Part shown: positions 37,440 to 50,322 of the stretch, one piece after another
How the letters are laid out: each line of letters begins with the position of its first letter
How positions within the stretch are numbered: position 1 is the stretch's first letter
Assembly: GCF_032854445.1 (NCBI RefSeq)
Contig: NC_088300.1
Location: 72,080,984-72,144,983, forward strand
Reading direction: 5' to 3'
Source: Liolophura sinensis
Lineage: Eukaryota > Mollusca > Polyplacophora > Chitonida > Chitonidae
Length of the DNA stretch: 64,000 bases
Translations under genes and position numbers: made by a program
The notes under the pieces: model-generated
What the model saw: only the letters and a program-made list of their open reading frames with translations
What the model was told of the DNA's origin: nothing
The model's database searches: none

Positions 37440-38105
37440 GTAGTTCAAAACCTGGAAATTCGGCTTTTGTGTTGCAGTAAAATAATTTAGGTTTAATATT
37501 TGGTCAATTAGGTGGTTAAAACCCTGACAACTCGGGTTTTGTCACATGAGTGTCATGTGGTTAAAACGCTGACGACTCTACTTTCGTCCCATGAGTGTCA
37601 TGTGGTTACAACGATGATGACTTGGCAATTGTCCGATGATTTTCAGGTGGTTAAACCATGATGACTCGGCCTTTGTACAATAAGTGTCATCTGATTAAAA
37701 CCATGACGACTCGGCATTTATTCGATGAATGCCATGTGATTAAAACCTTCATGACTCGTTTAGTGTCTGAATAGTGTCATGTGGTTACAACGATGATGAC
37801 TCGGCAATTGTCCGATGATTTCAGGTGGTTAAAACCTTGATGACTCGTCACTTATCCACTGAGTGTCATGAGGTTAAAATTTGATGACTCGGCGTTTGTC
37901 CGATGAGTGTCATGTGGTTAAAATCTTGATGACTTGGCTTTTGTCCAGTGAGTGTCATGTGTTTAATGTGTTTAAAAACCTTGATAACTCGGCATTTGCC
38001 CGATGGTGTCATGTGGCTAAAACCTTGGATGACTTGGCTTTTGTGCGATGAGTGTCATGTGGCTAAAACCTTGATTACCCGGCATTTTTTCCAATGGTTT
38101 TAACC
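37440..38105. repeat. 45-bp tandem repeat array
   Basis: The unit (GTCATGTGGTTAAAACC, TTGATGACTCGGC, TTTGTCCGATGAGT) recurs about every 45 bases, about 15 copies, for example GTGG at 37557, 37602 and 37647. Copies differ by point changes and small indels. Confidence 0.9.
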
Positions 38106-38149
38106 CTAGTGACTTAATATGGTATATAGTATCTATGGTTAGTGTAATA

Positions 38150-39990
38150 TGGGTCCATCTGGTAAAACCTGTGTGGTGAAATCTGAATTATGTGTTTGCA
38201 TGTATGACGTGTATTGTCTGTATAATATAATCTATCTGGTAAAAACTGTGTGGTGAAATCTGACTTGTGTGTTTTTGTGTATGACATGTATTTTCTGTAT
38301 AATATAATCTATCTGGTAAAAACTGTGTGGTGAAATCTGACTTGTGTGTTTGCATGTATGACATGTATCGTCTGTATAATATAATCTATCTGGTAAAACC
38401 TGTGTGGTGAAATCTGACTTGTGTGTTTACATGTATGACATGTATTGTCTGTATAATATAATCTATCTGGTAAAACCTGTGTGATGAAATCTGACTTGTG
38501 TGTTTGCATGTATGACATGTATCGTCTGTATAATATAATCTATCTGGTAAAACCTGTGTGGTGAAATCTGACTTGTGTGTTTGCATGTATGACATGTATT
38601 TTCTGTATAATATAATCTATCTGGTAAAACCTGTGTGGTGAAATCTGACTTGTGTGTTTGCATGTATGACATGTATCGTCTGTATAATATAATCTATCTG
38701 GTAAAACCTGTGTGGTGAAATCTGACTTGTGTGTTTGCATGTATGACATGTATCTCTGTATAATATAATCTATCTGGTAAAACCTGTGTGGTGAAATCTG
38801 ACTTGTGTGTTTGCATGTATGACATGTATCGTCTGTATAATATAATCGACCTGGTAAAACCTGTGTGATGAAATCTGACTTGTGTGTTTGCATGTATGAC
38901 ATGTATCGTCTGTATAATATAATCGACCTGGTAAAACCTGTGTGATGAAATCTGACTTGTGTGTTTGCATGTATGACATGTATCCTCTGTATAATATAAT
39001 CTATCTGGTAAAACCTGTGTGGTGAAATCTGACTTGTGTGTTTGCATGTATGACATGTATCGTCTGTATAATATAATCGACCTGGTAAAACCTGTGTGGT
39101 GAAATCTGACTTGTGTGTTTGCATGTATGACATGTATCGTCTGTATAATATAATCGACCTGGTAAAACCTGTGTGGTGAAATCTGACTTGTGTGTTTGCA
39201 TGTATGACATGTATCGTCTGTATAATATAATCGACCTGGTAAAACCTGTGTGATGAAATCTGACTTGTGTGTTTGCATGTATGACATGTATCGTCTGTAT
39301 AATATAATCTATCTGGTAAATCCTGTGTGGTGAAATCTGACTTGTGTGTTTGCATGTATGACATGTATCCTCTGTATAATATAATCTATCTGGTAAAACC
39401 TGTGTGGTGAAATCTGACTTGTGTGTTTGCATGTATGACATGCATCCTCTGTATAATATAATCGACCTGGTAAAACCTGTGTGGTGAAATCTGACTTGTG
39501 TGTTTGCATGTATGACATGTATCGTCTGTATAATATAATCTATCTGGTAAAACCTGTGTGGTGAAATCTGACTTGTGTGTTTGCATATATGACATGCATC
39601 CTCTGTATAATATAATCGACCTGGTAAAACTGTGTGATGAAATCTGACTTGTGTGTTTGCATGTATGACATGTATCCTCTGTATAATATAATCTATCTGG
39701 TAAAACCTGTGTGGTGAAATCTGACTTGTGTGTTTGCATGTATGACATGTATTTCTGTATTAGATAATCTATCTGGTAAATCCTGTGTGGTGAAATCTGA
39801 CTTGTGTGTTTGCATGTATGACATGTATCGTCTGTATTAGATAATCTATCTGGTAAAACCTGTGTGGTGAAATCTGACTTGTGTGTTTGCATGTATGACG
39901 TGTATTGTCTGTATTATATAATCTATCTGGTAAAACCTGTGTGGTGAAATTTGACTTGCGTGTTTGCATGTATGGTATGTACTGTACAGG
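38150..39990. repeat. 77-bp tandem repeat array
   Basis: About 24 copies of a 77-bp unit containing CTGTATAATATAATCTATC, TGGTAAAACCTGTGTGG, TGAAATCTGACTTGTGTG and TTTGCATGTATGACATG. Copies are more than 90% alike. Two unit types alternate irregularly (CTATCTGG and CGACCTGG). Since 77 is not a multiple of three, a frame crossing the array runs through all three phases; the minus strand has long stop-free stretches that are not real genes. Confidence 0.97.
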
Positions 39991-41628
39991 TAGTTTGTGA
40001 GACGTGATCTGCGTGGTGGAACCTGCTATGCGTGGTATCCGTGGTTTGTGTGATGTGACCTCTGTGGTGAAATCTTTACTCTGGTGCTATGTGTGGTATG
40101 CGTTATTTGTGTTATCTGGCCTGTGTGGTGAAATCTTTAAACTGGTGTTATGTGTGATATTCGTGGTTTGTGTGATGTGACCTCAGTGGTGAAATCTTTA
40201 TTTGGTGCTATTTGTGGTGTGCATGGTTTACGCAATGCGGCCTGTATTATGAAATCTTTACACTGGTGCTGTGTGTGGCATGCGTGGTTTGCGCGATGTG
40301 GCCTGTATTGTGTAATCTTTACACTGGTGGTATGTATGGTGTGCATGGTTTGTGTTATGTGGCCTGTGTGGTGAAATCACTTGTGCTGTGTGTGGTATGC
40401 ATGGTTTGTGTGATGTGCCCTGTGTGAGGAAATCTTTACACTGGTGCTATGTGTGGTATACATGGTTTATGTGATGTGCCCTGTGTGAGGAAATCTTTAC
40501 TCTGGTGCTGTGTGTGGTATGTGTGGTATGCATGGTTTGTGTGATGTGACCTGTCTGGTAAAATCTTTACTTTGGTTGCTATGTGTGGCATGCGTAGTTT
40601 GTGTGTTATGATCTATGTGGCGAAATCTTTACCCTGGTGCTGTGTGTGGTCTGCGTAGTTTGTGTGATGTGCCCTGTGTGGTGAAATCTTTACCTTGGTG
40701 CTATGTGTGGTCTGCGTAGTTTGTGTGATGTGACCTGTGTGAAGAAATCTTTACTCTGGTGCTATGTGTGGCAGGCGTGGTTTGTGGGATGTGACCTCCG
40801 TGTGAAATCTTTAAACTGGTGTTATGTGAGGCATGCGTGGTTTGTGTGATGTGACCGCAGTGGTCAAATCTTTATTTGGAGCCATTTGTGGTGTGCATGG
40901 TTTGGGCGATATGGCCTGTATTGTGAAATCTTTACACTGGTGCTGTGTGTGATATGCGTGGTTTTTATGATGTGACCTGTGTGGTGAAATCTTTACTTTC
41001 GTGCTGTTTATGGTGTGCGTGCTTTGTGTGATGTACCCTGTGTGGTGAAATCTTTACACTGGTGCTATGTGTGGCATGCATGGTTTATGTGATGTGGCCT
41101 GTGTGAGGAAATCTTTACTCTGGCCCTTTGTGTGGCATGAGTGGTTTGTGTGATGTGACCTCAGTGGTTAAATCTTTACACTGGTGCTATGTGTGGCATG
41201 CATGGTTTATGTTTATGTGATGTGACCTCTGTGGTGAAATCTTTACACTGGTGCTATGTGTGATATACATGGATTGTGTGATGTGGCCTCTGTGGTCAAA
41301 TCTTTACACTGGTGCTATGTGTGATATACATGGATTGTGTGATGTGGCCTCTGTGGTCAAATCTTTACACTGGTGCTATGTGTGATATACATGGATTGTG
41401 TGATGTGGCCTCTGTGGTCAAATCTTTACACTGGTGCTATGTGTGATATACATGGATTGTGTGATGTGGCCTCTGTGGTCAAATCTTTACACTTGTGCTA
41501 TGTGTGATATACATGGATTGTGTGATGTGGCCTCTGTGGTCAAATCTTTACACTGGTGCTATGTGTGATATACATGGATTGTGTGATGTGGCCTCTGTGG
41601 TCAAATCTTTACACTGCTTTGTCTGCTG
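39991..41628. repeat. 61-bp tandem repeat array
   Basis: The unit has GTGTGGTGAAATCTTTACAC, TGGTGCTATGTGTGGTATGC and ATGGTTTGTGTGATGTG. The last six or so copies (about 41240-41628) are nearly identical with exact 61-bp spacing, while earlier copies are worn. The CCTGTGTGGTGAAATCT core is shared with the 77-bp array. Confidence 0.93.
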
Positions 41629-41935
41629 AGATCTGGCTGATGTGATATAGCTGAATGTGACGTGATCTGTGATATTCGTGGTCTGTTTGCTGTCATTTGT
41701 CTGCTGAGATCTGGCTGATGTGATATAGCTGAATGTGACGTGATCTGTGATATTCGTGGTCTGTTTGCTGTCATTTGTCTGCTGAGATCTGGCTGATGTG
41801 ATATAGCTGAATGTGACGTGATCTGTGATATTCGTGGTCTGTTTGCTGTCATTTGTCTGCTGAGATCTGGCTGATGCTGTGGTCTTAGTGTGTGATATAC
41901 CTGAATGTGACATTATCTGTCATATTCGCGGTCTG
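41629..41935. repeat. 78-bp tandem repeat array
   Basis: Nearly four copies of a 78-bp unit with TCTGCTGAGATCTGGCTGAT and GTGACGTGATCTGTGATATT. Because 78 is 26 codons, the minus strand gives a spurious 26-residue peptide repeat. Confidence 0.93.
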
Positions 41936-42062
41936 CCTGTGGTGATCTGCTATGATCTCACTTGTGTGATACACTGCGGTATTCGTGTTCTGCTTGATCT
42001 TTTTTTCTAGTGTGAGGTTTTTCTTGTGGTTGTTTTTCATCTGTGTCTGACTCAAATGAAGT

Positions 42063-45000
42063 ATGAAGTCAACTGTTTTTGTTATTTTCAGCGATTTTAT
42101 TGGCCTGGCTGGTACAAGTTGTATTTGTTTTGGGAGAGCCTCAATCAGAACGTGGAATGTTGATAAAAAAATTCAGGAAAACGATCCGCACACCAACAGA
42201 CAAGTGCTTTACCACTTTACAATTAATGTGACTAGAATGGACATTGAAGAGTCTGTAAATTGCAAGGCTGATTCTGTCGTCATTAAAGACAGCCTAAATA
42301 CGTCTGTAAAATGGGGTCCAGAGTGCCGGAAATTGCCCAGAGACAAGTTTACTATTCTGTCGTTTGTAGACTATGGCTTGTTCATTATCTTTCGAACAGA
42401 TTAATCCGTTGAGCACGAGGAGCTTACGTTGGAGATAAGCGGAGATCCCCAAATGCAGAGTACGTCTGTAATTTGATGCACGTTCGAAAGGAACAGACCA
42501 TCAGATCTGACATCACAAGCACCGTCAACAGAATTCCCGATGGAGTCAGCTGTACGTGGGACCTCCCAGTACACAACTCATCTTTGTTCATGATTACTGT
42601 GGAGAAAATGAATATAGAATATTCTGGACCGAGTTGTGTGTACGACAGAATCAAGATTGTTGAAAACGGAAGACAAAGGATGTCTTATGTGGTCGCCAAA
42701 GCAAAAAGGCGATAACTGTCAGATCAAACCAAGTGAGCATAAAATTTCATTCTGACCTAGCAGGAAACGAAGAATGCTTTTTGATTACCTACGAGGAGAA
42801 GAATGAAACTAACACTGTTCAGGCCGACACACATCCTTTTACCATCGTTTCAACTCAACCGACTTACGAACCTTTGCTACTGGAGAACACTGACTTGCAG
42901 GACTGAAGGAATCAAATTTGGACTTTCCGTACTCAGCCGGGCTTTGTCATTGAGCTAGTCTTTTGGAAGCCAGTCGATGAAGCCATTGTTATTTATGATG
43001 GCCCTTCACGGTCTTTTGGGACACTGGCCTTTTCGCAGTCTCCAAATACTGTTAATTCTACGGGATTTCACGCTGTACTTGAGATCGTCGCATGGTTAGA
43101 CAACACGTGGATAACCTCAAACCTCAGCTTCCGCGCTGTTATTGACTTTAACGACCTTAATACCTTATTGCTTACTTCGGCCCGTGCAATTTCTTCGTTG
43201 CAGAGAGAAGTTTCATCAATCGTCTCATCTATCTGAAGCTTGTCGTAGATGACGGTTACTATGTACGCCCCACTCTTAGGAAGAGCACGAATATTCTGCG
43301 AGTAAGTCCTAATACCAGAGATTGCTCTTTAACAGGCATCGTGCTCGACGATACTTCCCTGCGGTTTCAAAATGCACTCGGCCCCGTCTGTGACATTGTC
43401 AACGGTTATGCGGAGAGCGTCCTGTCCAAGTTAGTTGGATCATCAAACAGAATGTATGCAGTGATGTACGATTATTCAGATGAGGGTGAAGGATGGAGAT
43501 TTGATTGGATCAAGGCCACAGCGTCTAACTGTCCTGGATATCAAGTCACTGAGGCGACATTCCTGTAGCACAAAATATGACATCTTTCAAAATGTCGGCT
43601 CGACTAGAAAACGACATCAACACTCTCAGTATTCACACTTATGAAATGTATTTTAAGTGCATGGTCATTATGTTTCTACCAGAGTTAAATGCGTGTAGCG
43701 CATTCAAAGTTGTTCTAACAGGTCCTTTAGAATACCGCACATGTTATCAATGGAATCTAGATGAAAAATGATGAGTCCAAGTACGACCGAAATGAAAAGT
43801 GTACGGAACTGAAGGTAGTTGGATCAGGGAACCATACAACAACTCAGGTTAAGGCAAAGAAAGCCTACTGGTCAGTGGAAAACGCCTGGATCGAGATAGG
43901 AGCTGTTGAGGGAAATATTTGCTACAATGTACCGAAATGTGAAGATGGTAAAGCGGTAGATGTGCTGTAATCACTTCCGTGGAAAAAGAATGTGAGTGGC
44001 ACATACAGGGACCTTAAAATGACAGTGGTTACTGGGACGTCAATATAGATCTACTGCTTCCGGGGAAAAGAGAATGAAAATGCAGTTATAACACTGACTG
44101 AGATCAACCCAGATAAAAAATTTGAAATGGTCTTGAAAGTGAGCCACATAAAAATCGGACAACTTCGCTCATTCGCATTTCACTCTAGATGTAACATGGA
44201 CCTGAGTATAAAATCCGAGCGAGTTGAGGAACTATTTCTTAGATTTGAGTACAAAAGAGAGAATGTGAATGTTAGCTCTTGGAAGAACTGGCACGATTTG
44301 GAGAGCTTCACCATGTTTGGGGATCACAGATATCGCTATGCTTTACACCGGGATAATTTCGGTTGGGATGATGCCAGAAACTCCTGTTAGACTCAAGGGG
44401 GCCACTTAGTGAGTATTAACACTGTGGCCGAACGAACTGGAGCCATCGACCAACAGCGCTGTCACGTCGACCACATCAAATGCTATCCACGATATGAAAC
44501 TTGTATTTTTCATTACGATAAAGACGAAAAGATGACCAACTGCCGAAACGGAGACACTGCGCTGACGTCCAATGCCCCAGTATGTTCAAGTGTTAACGGT
44601 CATATTGTATCCCTCGACACAGGGTTTGTGACGGTAAAATAGACTGTATACAGGACGAGGATGGAGAAGCTTGTGATGTGCACACAATTCGAAATGAACT
44701 CAAGTGCAAATGGGCCGGCCATGTGTATCCCTAATCATTATATATGCGATGGTGTTAAGCATTGTAAACATGGCGATGACGAGATGCTATGCGACATGAA
44801 AGGCAGTGTTTTTCCTGACAATTGCATTTGTCACGGTTACAGTGTTAAGTGTTCTGACCAGAATTATGAAGACATCCCCTATTTTTTGATACCGCTCGAA
44901 TATTCGCATCCTAGACTTCTCAAATAATATAATGCAACTGAACAATGCGTCCTTTGCGCACTACTATTAGCTGATGTCACTGAACCTTCGTAAAAGCCAT

Positions 45001-46411
45001 ATTAGATATTTAGACACAGGCGCCTTCACTGGAGCTCCAAATCTGAAACACTTGGATTTGAGGGAAAATAAATTAGAGGTGCTGAGAGCCATTTATGGGC
45101 CTAGAGAAACTCAAAACTATAAAACTGACTGGTAACCCCTTAAAGTGGCTTGAACCCGAAAGTTTCATAGGTTTAGCTGAGATCTACGAGCTAATTCTTA
45201 ATGGAATGAAGATAAAAAATCTTTCAGACAACACCTTTTCGAGCATGACAAGACTCACAGTACTGAATCTGTCTTATAACGTAATTGATTTCAGAGATGC
45301 CAATGTATTTAGCTCAACAGCACAGGTGGATAAACTCGATCTACGGGGTAATCCAATGCTGTCGACTGGAGAGAAACCTTTCCTAAATCTCACAGTTTCT
45401 GACATCAGAACCGACTCCTACAGATTTTGTTGTTACATCAATTTCAATACAAAAGAATTGGAATGCCATCCACAAAATGATTTATTTTCCGCATGCTCAA
45501 GCCTTTTGGGTGATGACCTCATAATCATTGCAATGTGGTGTGCCGCCTTAATGATTTTATTAGCAATTTGCGCCTGTTGGCTTGGTTTACTTTCTGGAAG
45601 GTCGCTGATGCTTCCTCGCTTTTCGCTTTAAACCTAACTTTCTCGCATCTAATCTTTGGTGTTTCCTTTTGGATCATTTGCTTTGTTGACATAGACTATA
45701 AAGGCAATTTCCTGGCTAAGGACGTTGTATGGAGGCACAGTTTACCTTGTAAAGCCAATAGGTTTCTTAACTGTCCTTGGATCACACAAGGCAATGTACA
45801 CTTTGGCGTACATATCGGTAGATAAAGCGAAACGTCTATCATATACAGGGACGCAGATTACCAAACAAATGGCTTGGGGTATTGATGTTTTGGGTTGGCT
45901 ACTGTGTCTCCTCACAACCATAATACCCTTCACAGCTGCTGGATATTTTGACAACAGCTATTACAGCAGGAATACCCTTTGTTTGCCATTTCATTTCCAC
46001 GAGATTGTAAGTCCAGACTGGGAAGAAGCCACGGCCGTGAATGTGGCTTTTATTGCCGTGTGCCTTCTTATTATCACTGTCATGAACATATTGCTGTCTC
46101 CTGTCGGGGACGTATACAAGGAATACAATTACGAACATTTTGACCCACAGTTGGACACCATTCGCCGGTGTTCTTATTTGCTCAAAAAAAACGTCGTCAT
46201 CATGTTCGTCATTATGTTTTCCAATTTTGAAACCCTGGTAGGCTCTGAGCTTCCCCTCGATCTCGGATCAACTGTACAGGTTGTGTTCTTACCAATGGCC
46301 TCCTCAATTAATCCCATCATATATGGGCTCAATTCGTTCCAGTCTAAGAGATTAGCTAAATATATGCCAAAGAATGCTGGTCATCGCGGGCTACACCCAA
46401 CAGAAATTTAA
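42063..46411 (+). pseudogene. GRL101-like CUB/LDLa/LRR GPCR pseudogene
   Basis: No introns are apparent, and at least eight frame breaks or stops divide the coding trace. Order of parts: a start and hydrophobic leader near 42063-42130; CUB-like extracellular segments 42130-43560 (for example SCVYDRIKIVENG, EAIVIYDGPSRSFG); a C-type-lectin start near 44320-44440 (NFGWDDARNSC, an in-frame TAG at 44388-44390, then TQGGHLVSI); LDL-receptor class A modules near 44635-44815 (CIPNHYICDGVKHCKHGDDE); a Cys-rich cap and leucine-rich repeats about 44816-45370; a Cys-rich C-cap; and a seven-helix domain from about 45520 with NPIIY at 46310-46324 (helix 7). The helix 2 Asp is His here (LNLTFSH). This layout is that of the mollusc receptor GRL101 and its lophotrochozoan relatives, which resemble relaxin/glycoprotein-hormone receptors. 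It may be a retrocopy or a decayed single-exon gene. Tandem repeats flank it closely on both sides. Confidence 0.85.
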
Positions 46412-46464
46412 CAAGGAACTGATATCTCTCAATTTCTTTGACGGCGAACTACAGCTATCAATGA

Positions 46465-46830
46465 AACACTTGTGACCTGTTCTCTGTCGGTTCAGATTTT
46501 TAGCTGTGTTTGTTTGTGACCTGTTCCCTTTCGGTTCAGATTTTCAGCTGTGTTTATTTGTGACCTGTTCCCTATCGGTTCAGATTTTCAGCTCTGTTTA
46601 TTTGTGACCTGTTCCCTATCGGTTCAGATTTTCAGCTGTGTTTATTTGTGACCTGTTCCCTGTCGGTTCAGATTTTCAGCTGTGTTTATTTGTGACCTGT
46701 TCCCTATCGGTTCAGATTTTCAGCAGTGTTTGTTTTTGACCTGTTCCCTGTCGGTTCAGATTTTTAGCTCTGTTTATTTGTGACCTATTCCCTGTTGGTT
46801 CAGATTTGATTCTTTGTGACCTATTTACTG
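46465..46830. repeat. 44-bp tandem repeat array
   Basis: About eight copies of TTTGTGACCTGTTCCCTATC plus GGTTCAGATTTTCAGCTGTG at 44-bp spacing (for example at 46517, 46561 and 46605). The array starts about 50 nt after the receptor pseudogene's stop codon. Confidence 0.93.
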
Positions 46831-46959
46831 TCAAGGATTTATATTGCGTTTGAGTTCTTGTAACCCGTATTGTGTTATGAATCTACGCTAAGGTACTATA
46901 CTATGAGTACTTGTTACCTACTTTCCGTCAGCGATTTATACTTCAGGTAAAAGTGTAGG

Positions 46960-48010
46960 AAACTTGGGACCTATTCCTAGTCAAGGACTTACATTTCAGG
47001 TACCAAGTACAGGGAACTTGGGACCTATTGCTAGTCAATGATTTATATTTCAGGTAAAGTATAGGGAATTTTGGACCTATTCCAGTCAATGATTTATATT
47101 AGGTACAAAGTATAGGGAACTTGGAACCCATTGCTGGTCAAAGATTTATATTTCAGGTAAAGTATAGGGAACATTGGACCTATTCCAGTCAATGATTTAT
47201 ATTAGGTACAAAGTATAGGGAACTTGGAACCCATTGCTGGTCAAAGATTTATATTTCAGGTAAAGTATAGGGAACTTTGCACCTATTCCAGTCAATGATG
47301 TGTATTAGGTACAAAGTATAGGGAACTTGGAACCCATTGCTAGTCAATGATTTATATTTCAGGTAATGTATAGGGAACTTTGGACCTATTCCAGTCAATG
47401 ATTTATATTAGGTACAAAGTATAGGGAACTTGGAACCCATTGCTGGTCAAAGATTTACATTTCAGGTAAAGTATAGGGAATTTTGGACCTATTCCAGTCA
47501 ATGATTTATATTAGGTACAAAGTATAGGGAACTTGGATCCCATTGCTGGTCAAGGATTTATATTTCAGGTAAAGTATAGGGAACATTGGACCTATTCCAG
47601 TGAATGATTTATATTAGGTACAAAGTATAGGGAACTTGGATCCCATTGCTAGTCAATGATTTATATTTCAGGTAAAGTATAGGGAACATTGGACCTATTC
47701 CAGTCAATGATTTATATTAGGTACAAAGTATAGGGAACTTGGAACCCATTGCTGGTCAAGGATTTATATTTCAGGTAAAGTATAGGGAACTTTGGACCTA
47801 TTCCAGTCAATGATTTATATTAGGTACAAAGTATAGGGAACTTGGAACCCATTGCTGGTCAAGGATTTATATTTCAGGTAAAGAATAGGGAACTTGAAAC
47901 CCATTGCTGGTCAAGGATTTATATTTCAGGTACAAAGTATAGGGAACTTGGAACCTGTTCCTGGTCAAAGATTTATATTTCGCCTATGAAGTATAGGCAA
48001 CTTGGGATCT
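46960..48010. repeat. 103-bp higher-order tandem repeat
   Basis: Two related ~51-bp halves (AAAGTATAGGGAACTTGG... and TAAAGTATAGGGAACTTTGG...) alternate to give a 103-bp period, about nine to ten copies (for example at 47123, 47226 and 47329). Confidence 0.93.
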
Positions 48011-49245
48011 ATTCCGAGTCAAGGTTTTATAGTTCAGGCTCTCCGTTTTGAGTACTTACGACCTATTCTCAACAAAGAATTTATATTTCAGGTTGCCAAC
48101 TTTGAGAATAAAATCAAACCATAGTTCTCCAACCGTAGATAAATATGACCCTTTACCTGTCAGATATTCATAGGTGTGTTGCGTTTTCCAGCTCAGAGAG
48201 CGTAACCTTCCCTTCGTGGATTTATGTTGTGGCTCTCAACTATGAGAACGGAAGTGATTTACATTTCAGGTTCCAAGTTTGGGAACTTTTCTTAGTCACT
48301 GATGTATATTTCACGTCCAGCTATGAGTTCTTGTTATATGTTTCCTGTCCTATACCCAGTCAAGGAATTATAGAGAAATTCCCTGCTTTGGATACTTAGG
48401 ACCAATTCCCAATTAAGAATTTATATTCTAGATAACCATGCCTGGAATACTTGAGGCCTGTTCCATTTACCCTTGCCGGGCGAAGAATTCACATTTCAGG
48501 TTTTCTTTAATACGGGTTTGCCAGTTTTGAGCATTTACGCCTTATCAAAACCTCGTCGAGGATTCAAAATCCGACTCCCTAGGTGTATGTACTTGTGACC
48601 TGTTACATGTCAGAGACTGGGACGCCAGATGTCACAGATTTCAGAGCTTGTCGTCCTACCTCTATGAATGTATAGTACAGTTCACTATCTTTGAGAAACT
48701 AAAGGGCCTGTTTCCAGTAAGGGATTTATATTGCGGCTCCCAGTGTTGAGCGCTGTCCCATTCAATGATACATATTGCAGGTTTCCAGTTTGAGTACCTG
48801 TGGCCCAAGTTGTACATAGCTTTGAGTATTTATGACCTATTCCCAGTCAAGGATATATCTTTTAGTTGCCAGCTTTGAGTATTTCACAGTGACCTTTCCA
48901 TGTAGCTATTGCCTGTCAGGGATTCATATATCAGTTCCCAGTTTTGTTATTACGTGTTCGCCTTCCCAGATTTCTGTTGCAGTTCCCAGCTGTGAGTAGT
49001 TGTGACATCTTTCCTGTCAGGGATTTATATAGCGGTTCTCAGGCAGGAATTAACACTTCAGGTTTCCAACTTTGAGTACCTGTGTACTGCTGATTTTTGT
49101 CTTTATCTTGCGGTTCCCAGTTTTAAGAACTTGTGACATATTCCTTATAGTAGGATTCATATGCTTTTCCGAGCTTTGAGAGCATGGTCTTTCCACGTTA
49201 TGAATTTTTCTCGATATTTTTACCTGTTCTCTGTCCATGTTTTTT
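48011..49245. repeat. Degenerate continuation of the tandem array
   Basis: Words such as GGATTTATATTTCAGGTTCC, CCAGCTTTGAGTACTTGTGA and CTATTCCCTGTCA recur at irregular spacing. They look like the ancestral, worn part of the neighbouring arrays. Confidence 0.65.
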
Positions 49246-49249
49246 TCCC

Positions 49250-49300
49250 GGCTGGTCGCCGTCGAATAAGTGAAATATTCTTGAGTGCAAATAGGGTGAA
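49250..49300 (+). repeat. SINE tail scrap
   Basis: GGTCGCCGTCGAATAAGTGA and AATATTCTTGAGTGC match the SINE tail; the rest is missing. Confidence 0.5.
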
Positions 49301-50322
49301 AGCAAACACTATATAAAAAGGTATTGTTGCCCTTACTCCGGAAGCTATCGGAACTTTTCTTCTGTGAGTGAAGAAAAACCCTGGTTTTCGATTTATATTA
49401 CAAAATTCTTTCTAATTTTCAATGTAGGAGGGAAATGCATTCGTGGACAAAATGGAAAGATTATGTCCCTGTGCCCAGGACATCCTGTTGACCATTTCAT
49501 GGACGGTGCGTTTTCATTCAACACTCTGCCTCAACTACACTAACGTATAGTGGCAGTATGGTGAACTGTATATGAATGTAAAGAGATGACATTGACGCAT
49601 GTGAAAGTACGGTAGCCAGTTCGCATCTTACACCCGGTAGTGAAGGTCCATAAGTACACGTGTTGCTTTTACATAGTCCCCCTGCCCCTTTTTTGCCGAA
49701 AGCCTGTGTGTGCTTATCGATGTGTTAAACCATCATTCATGTCTTTTGAAAATATAGTATATGCTTTTAAAAAATATATATATGAACGTTCCATTGCATT
49801 ACATGGCAAATGTTTTACACGCCTTGTCATTTAGTCTGTACATAGTCTATATGAACTATTGATTATAATGTCATTTCTGTGCAGTTGCTAAAGACTAGTA
49901 CGGTACTAAATGCTTGGTCAGGTATAACATACTAGTAACAATTACTGATTGTATTGCTAATGCATTTTCGGTGCCAGGAAACCATGTTTAAGTTGTTTCT
50001 GTTAGGTACATGTGTAATATTCAACGATTGCGGGTTGGTGACAACATTGAACTAATCGACTAGGGCATAGCATTAATAAAATAGTTTTTGATTTTAATGG
50101 TTGACTGATTTTGACAGGCGTCTGTCCCTTACTACCCTAAAACATATAATTGGCCCTCTTAATTGTAATTCTTTGCCACCTGTTACATTGTGGTATATAG
50201 ACGGTGATATTAATGTTGTTGCCCACGTATAATAAAGACGAAATGTGCTACTTACATGTTTTGTGGGAGTTTTTTTGTGTCTTTCTCTCTTTGATTACAT
50301 TTCACACAATTACAATCAAATG
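49301..50322. other. Intergenic DNA left of the Polinton-like element
   Basis: No supported gene. At about 49425-49510 a splice-acceptor-like tract (TTTTCAATGTAG) precedes a short Cys-containing frame, but no partner exon or homology is evident. Confidence 0.5.

Noticed and set aside
38540-39441. Long open frames (up to 274 residues) on the minus strand across the 77-bp array
   Set aside because: They repeat the unit in rotating phase, exist because the unit lacks stops, and have no start or splice context. They are repeat artefacts.
37440-41935. Regular repeats considered as a CRISPR-like array
   Set aside because: Units are head-to-tail satellites without unique spacers, in a eukaryotic context.
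49425-49560. Possible small exon after a TTTTCAATGTAG acceptor
   Set aside because: No donor partner, no homology recognised, and a stop follows quickly; evidence is too thin to list as a gene.
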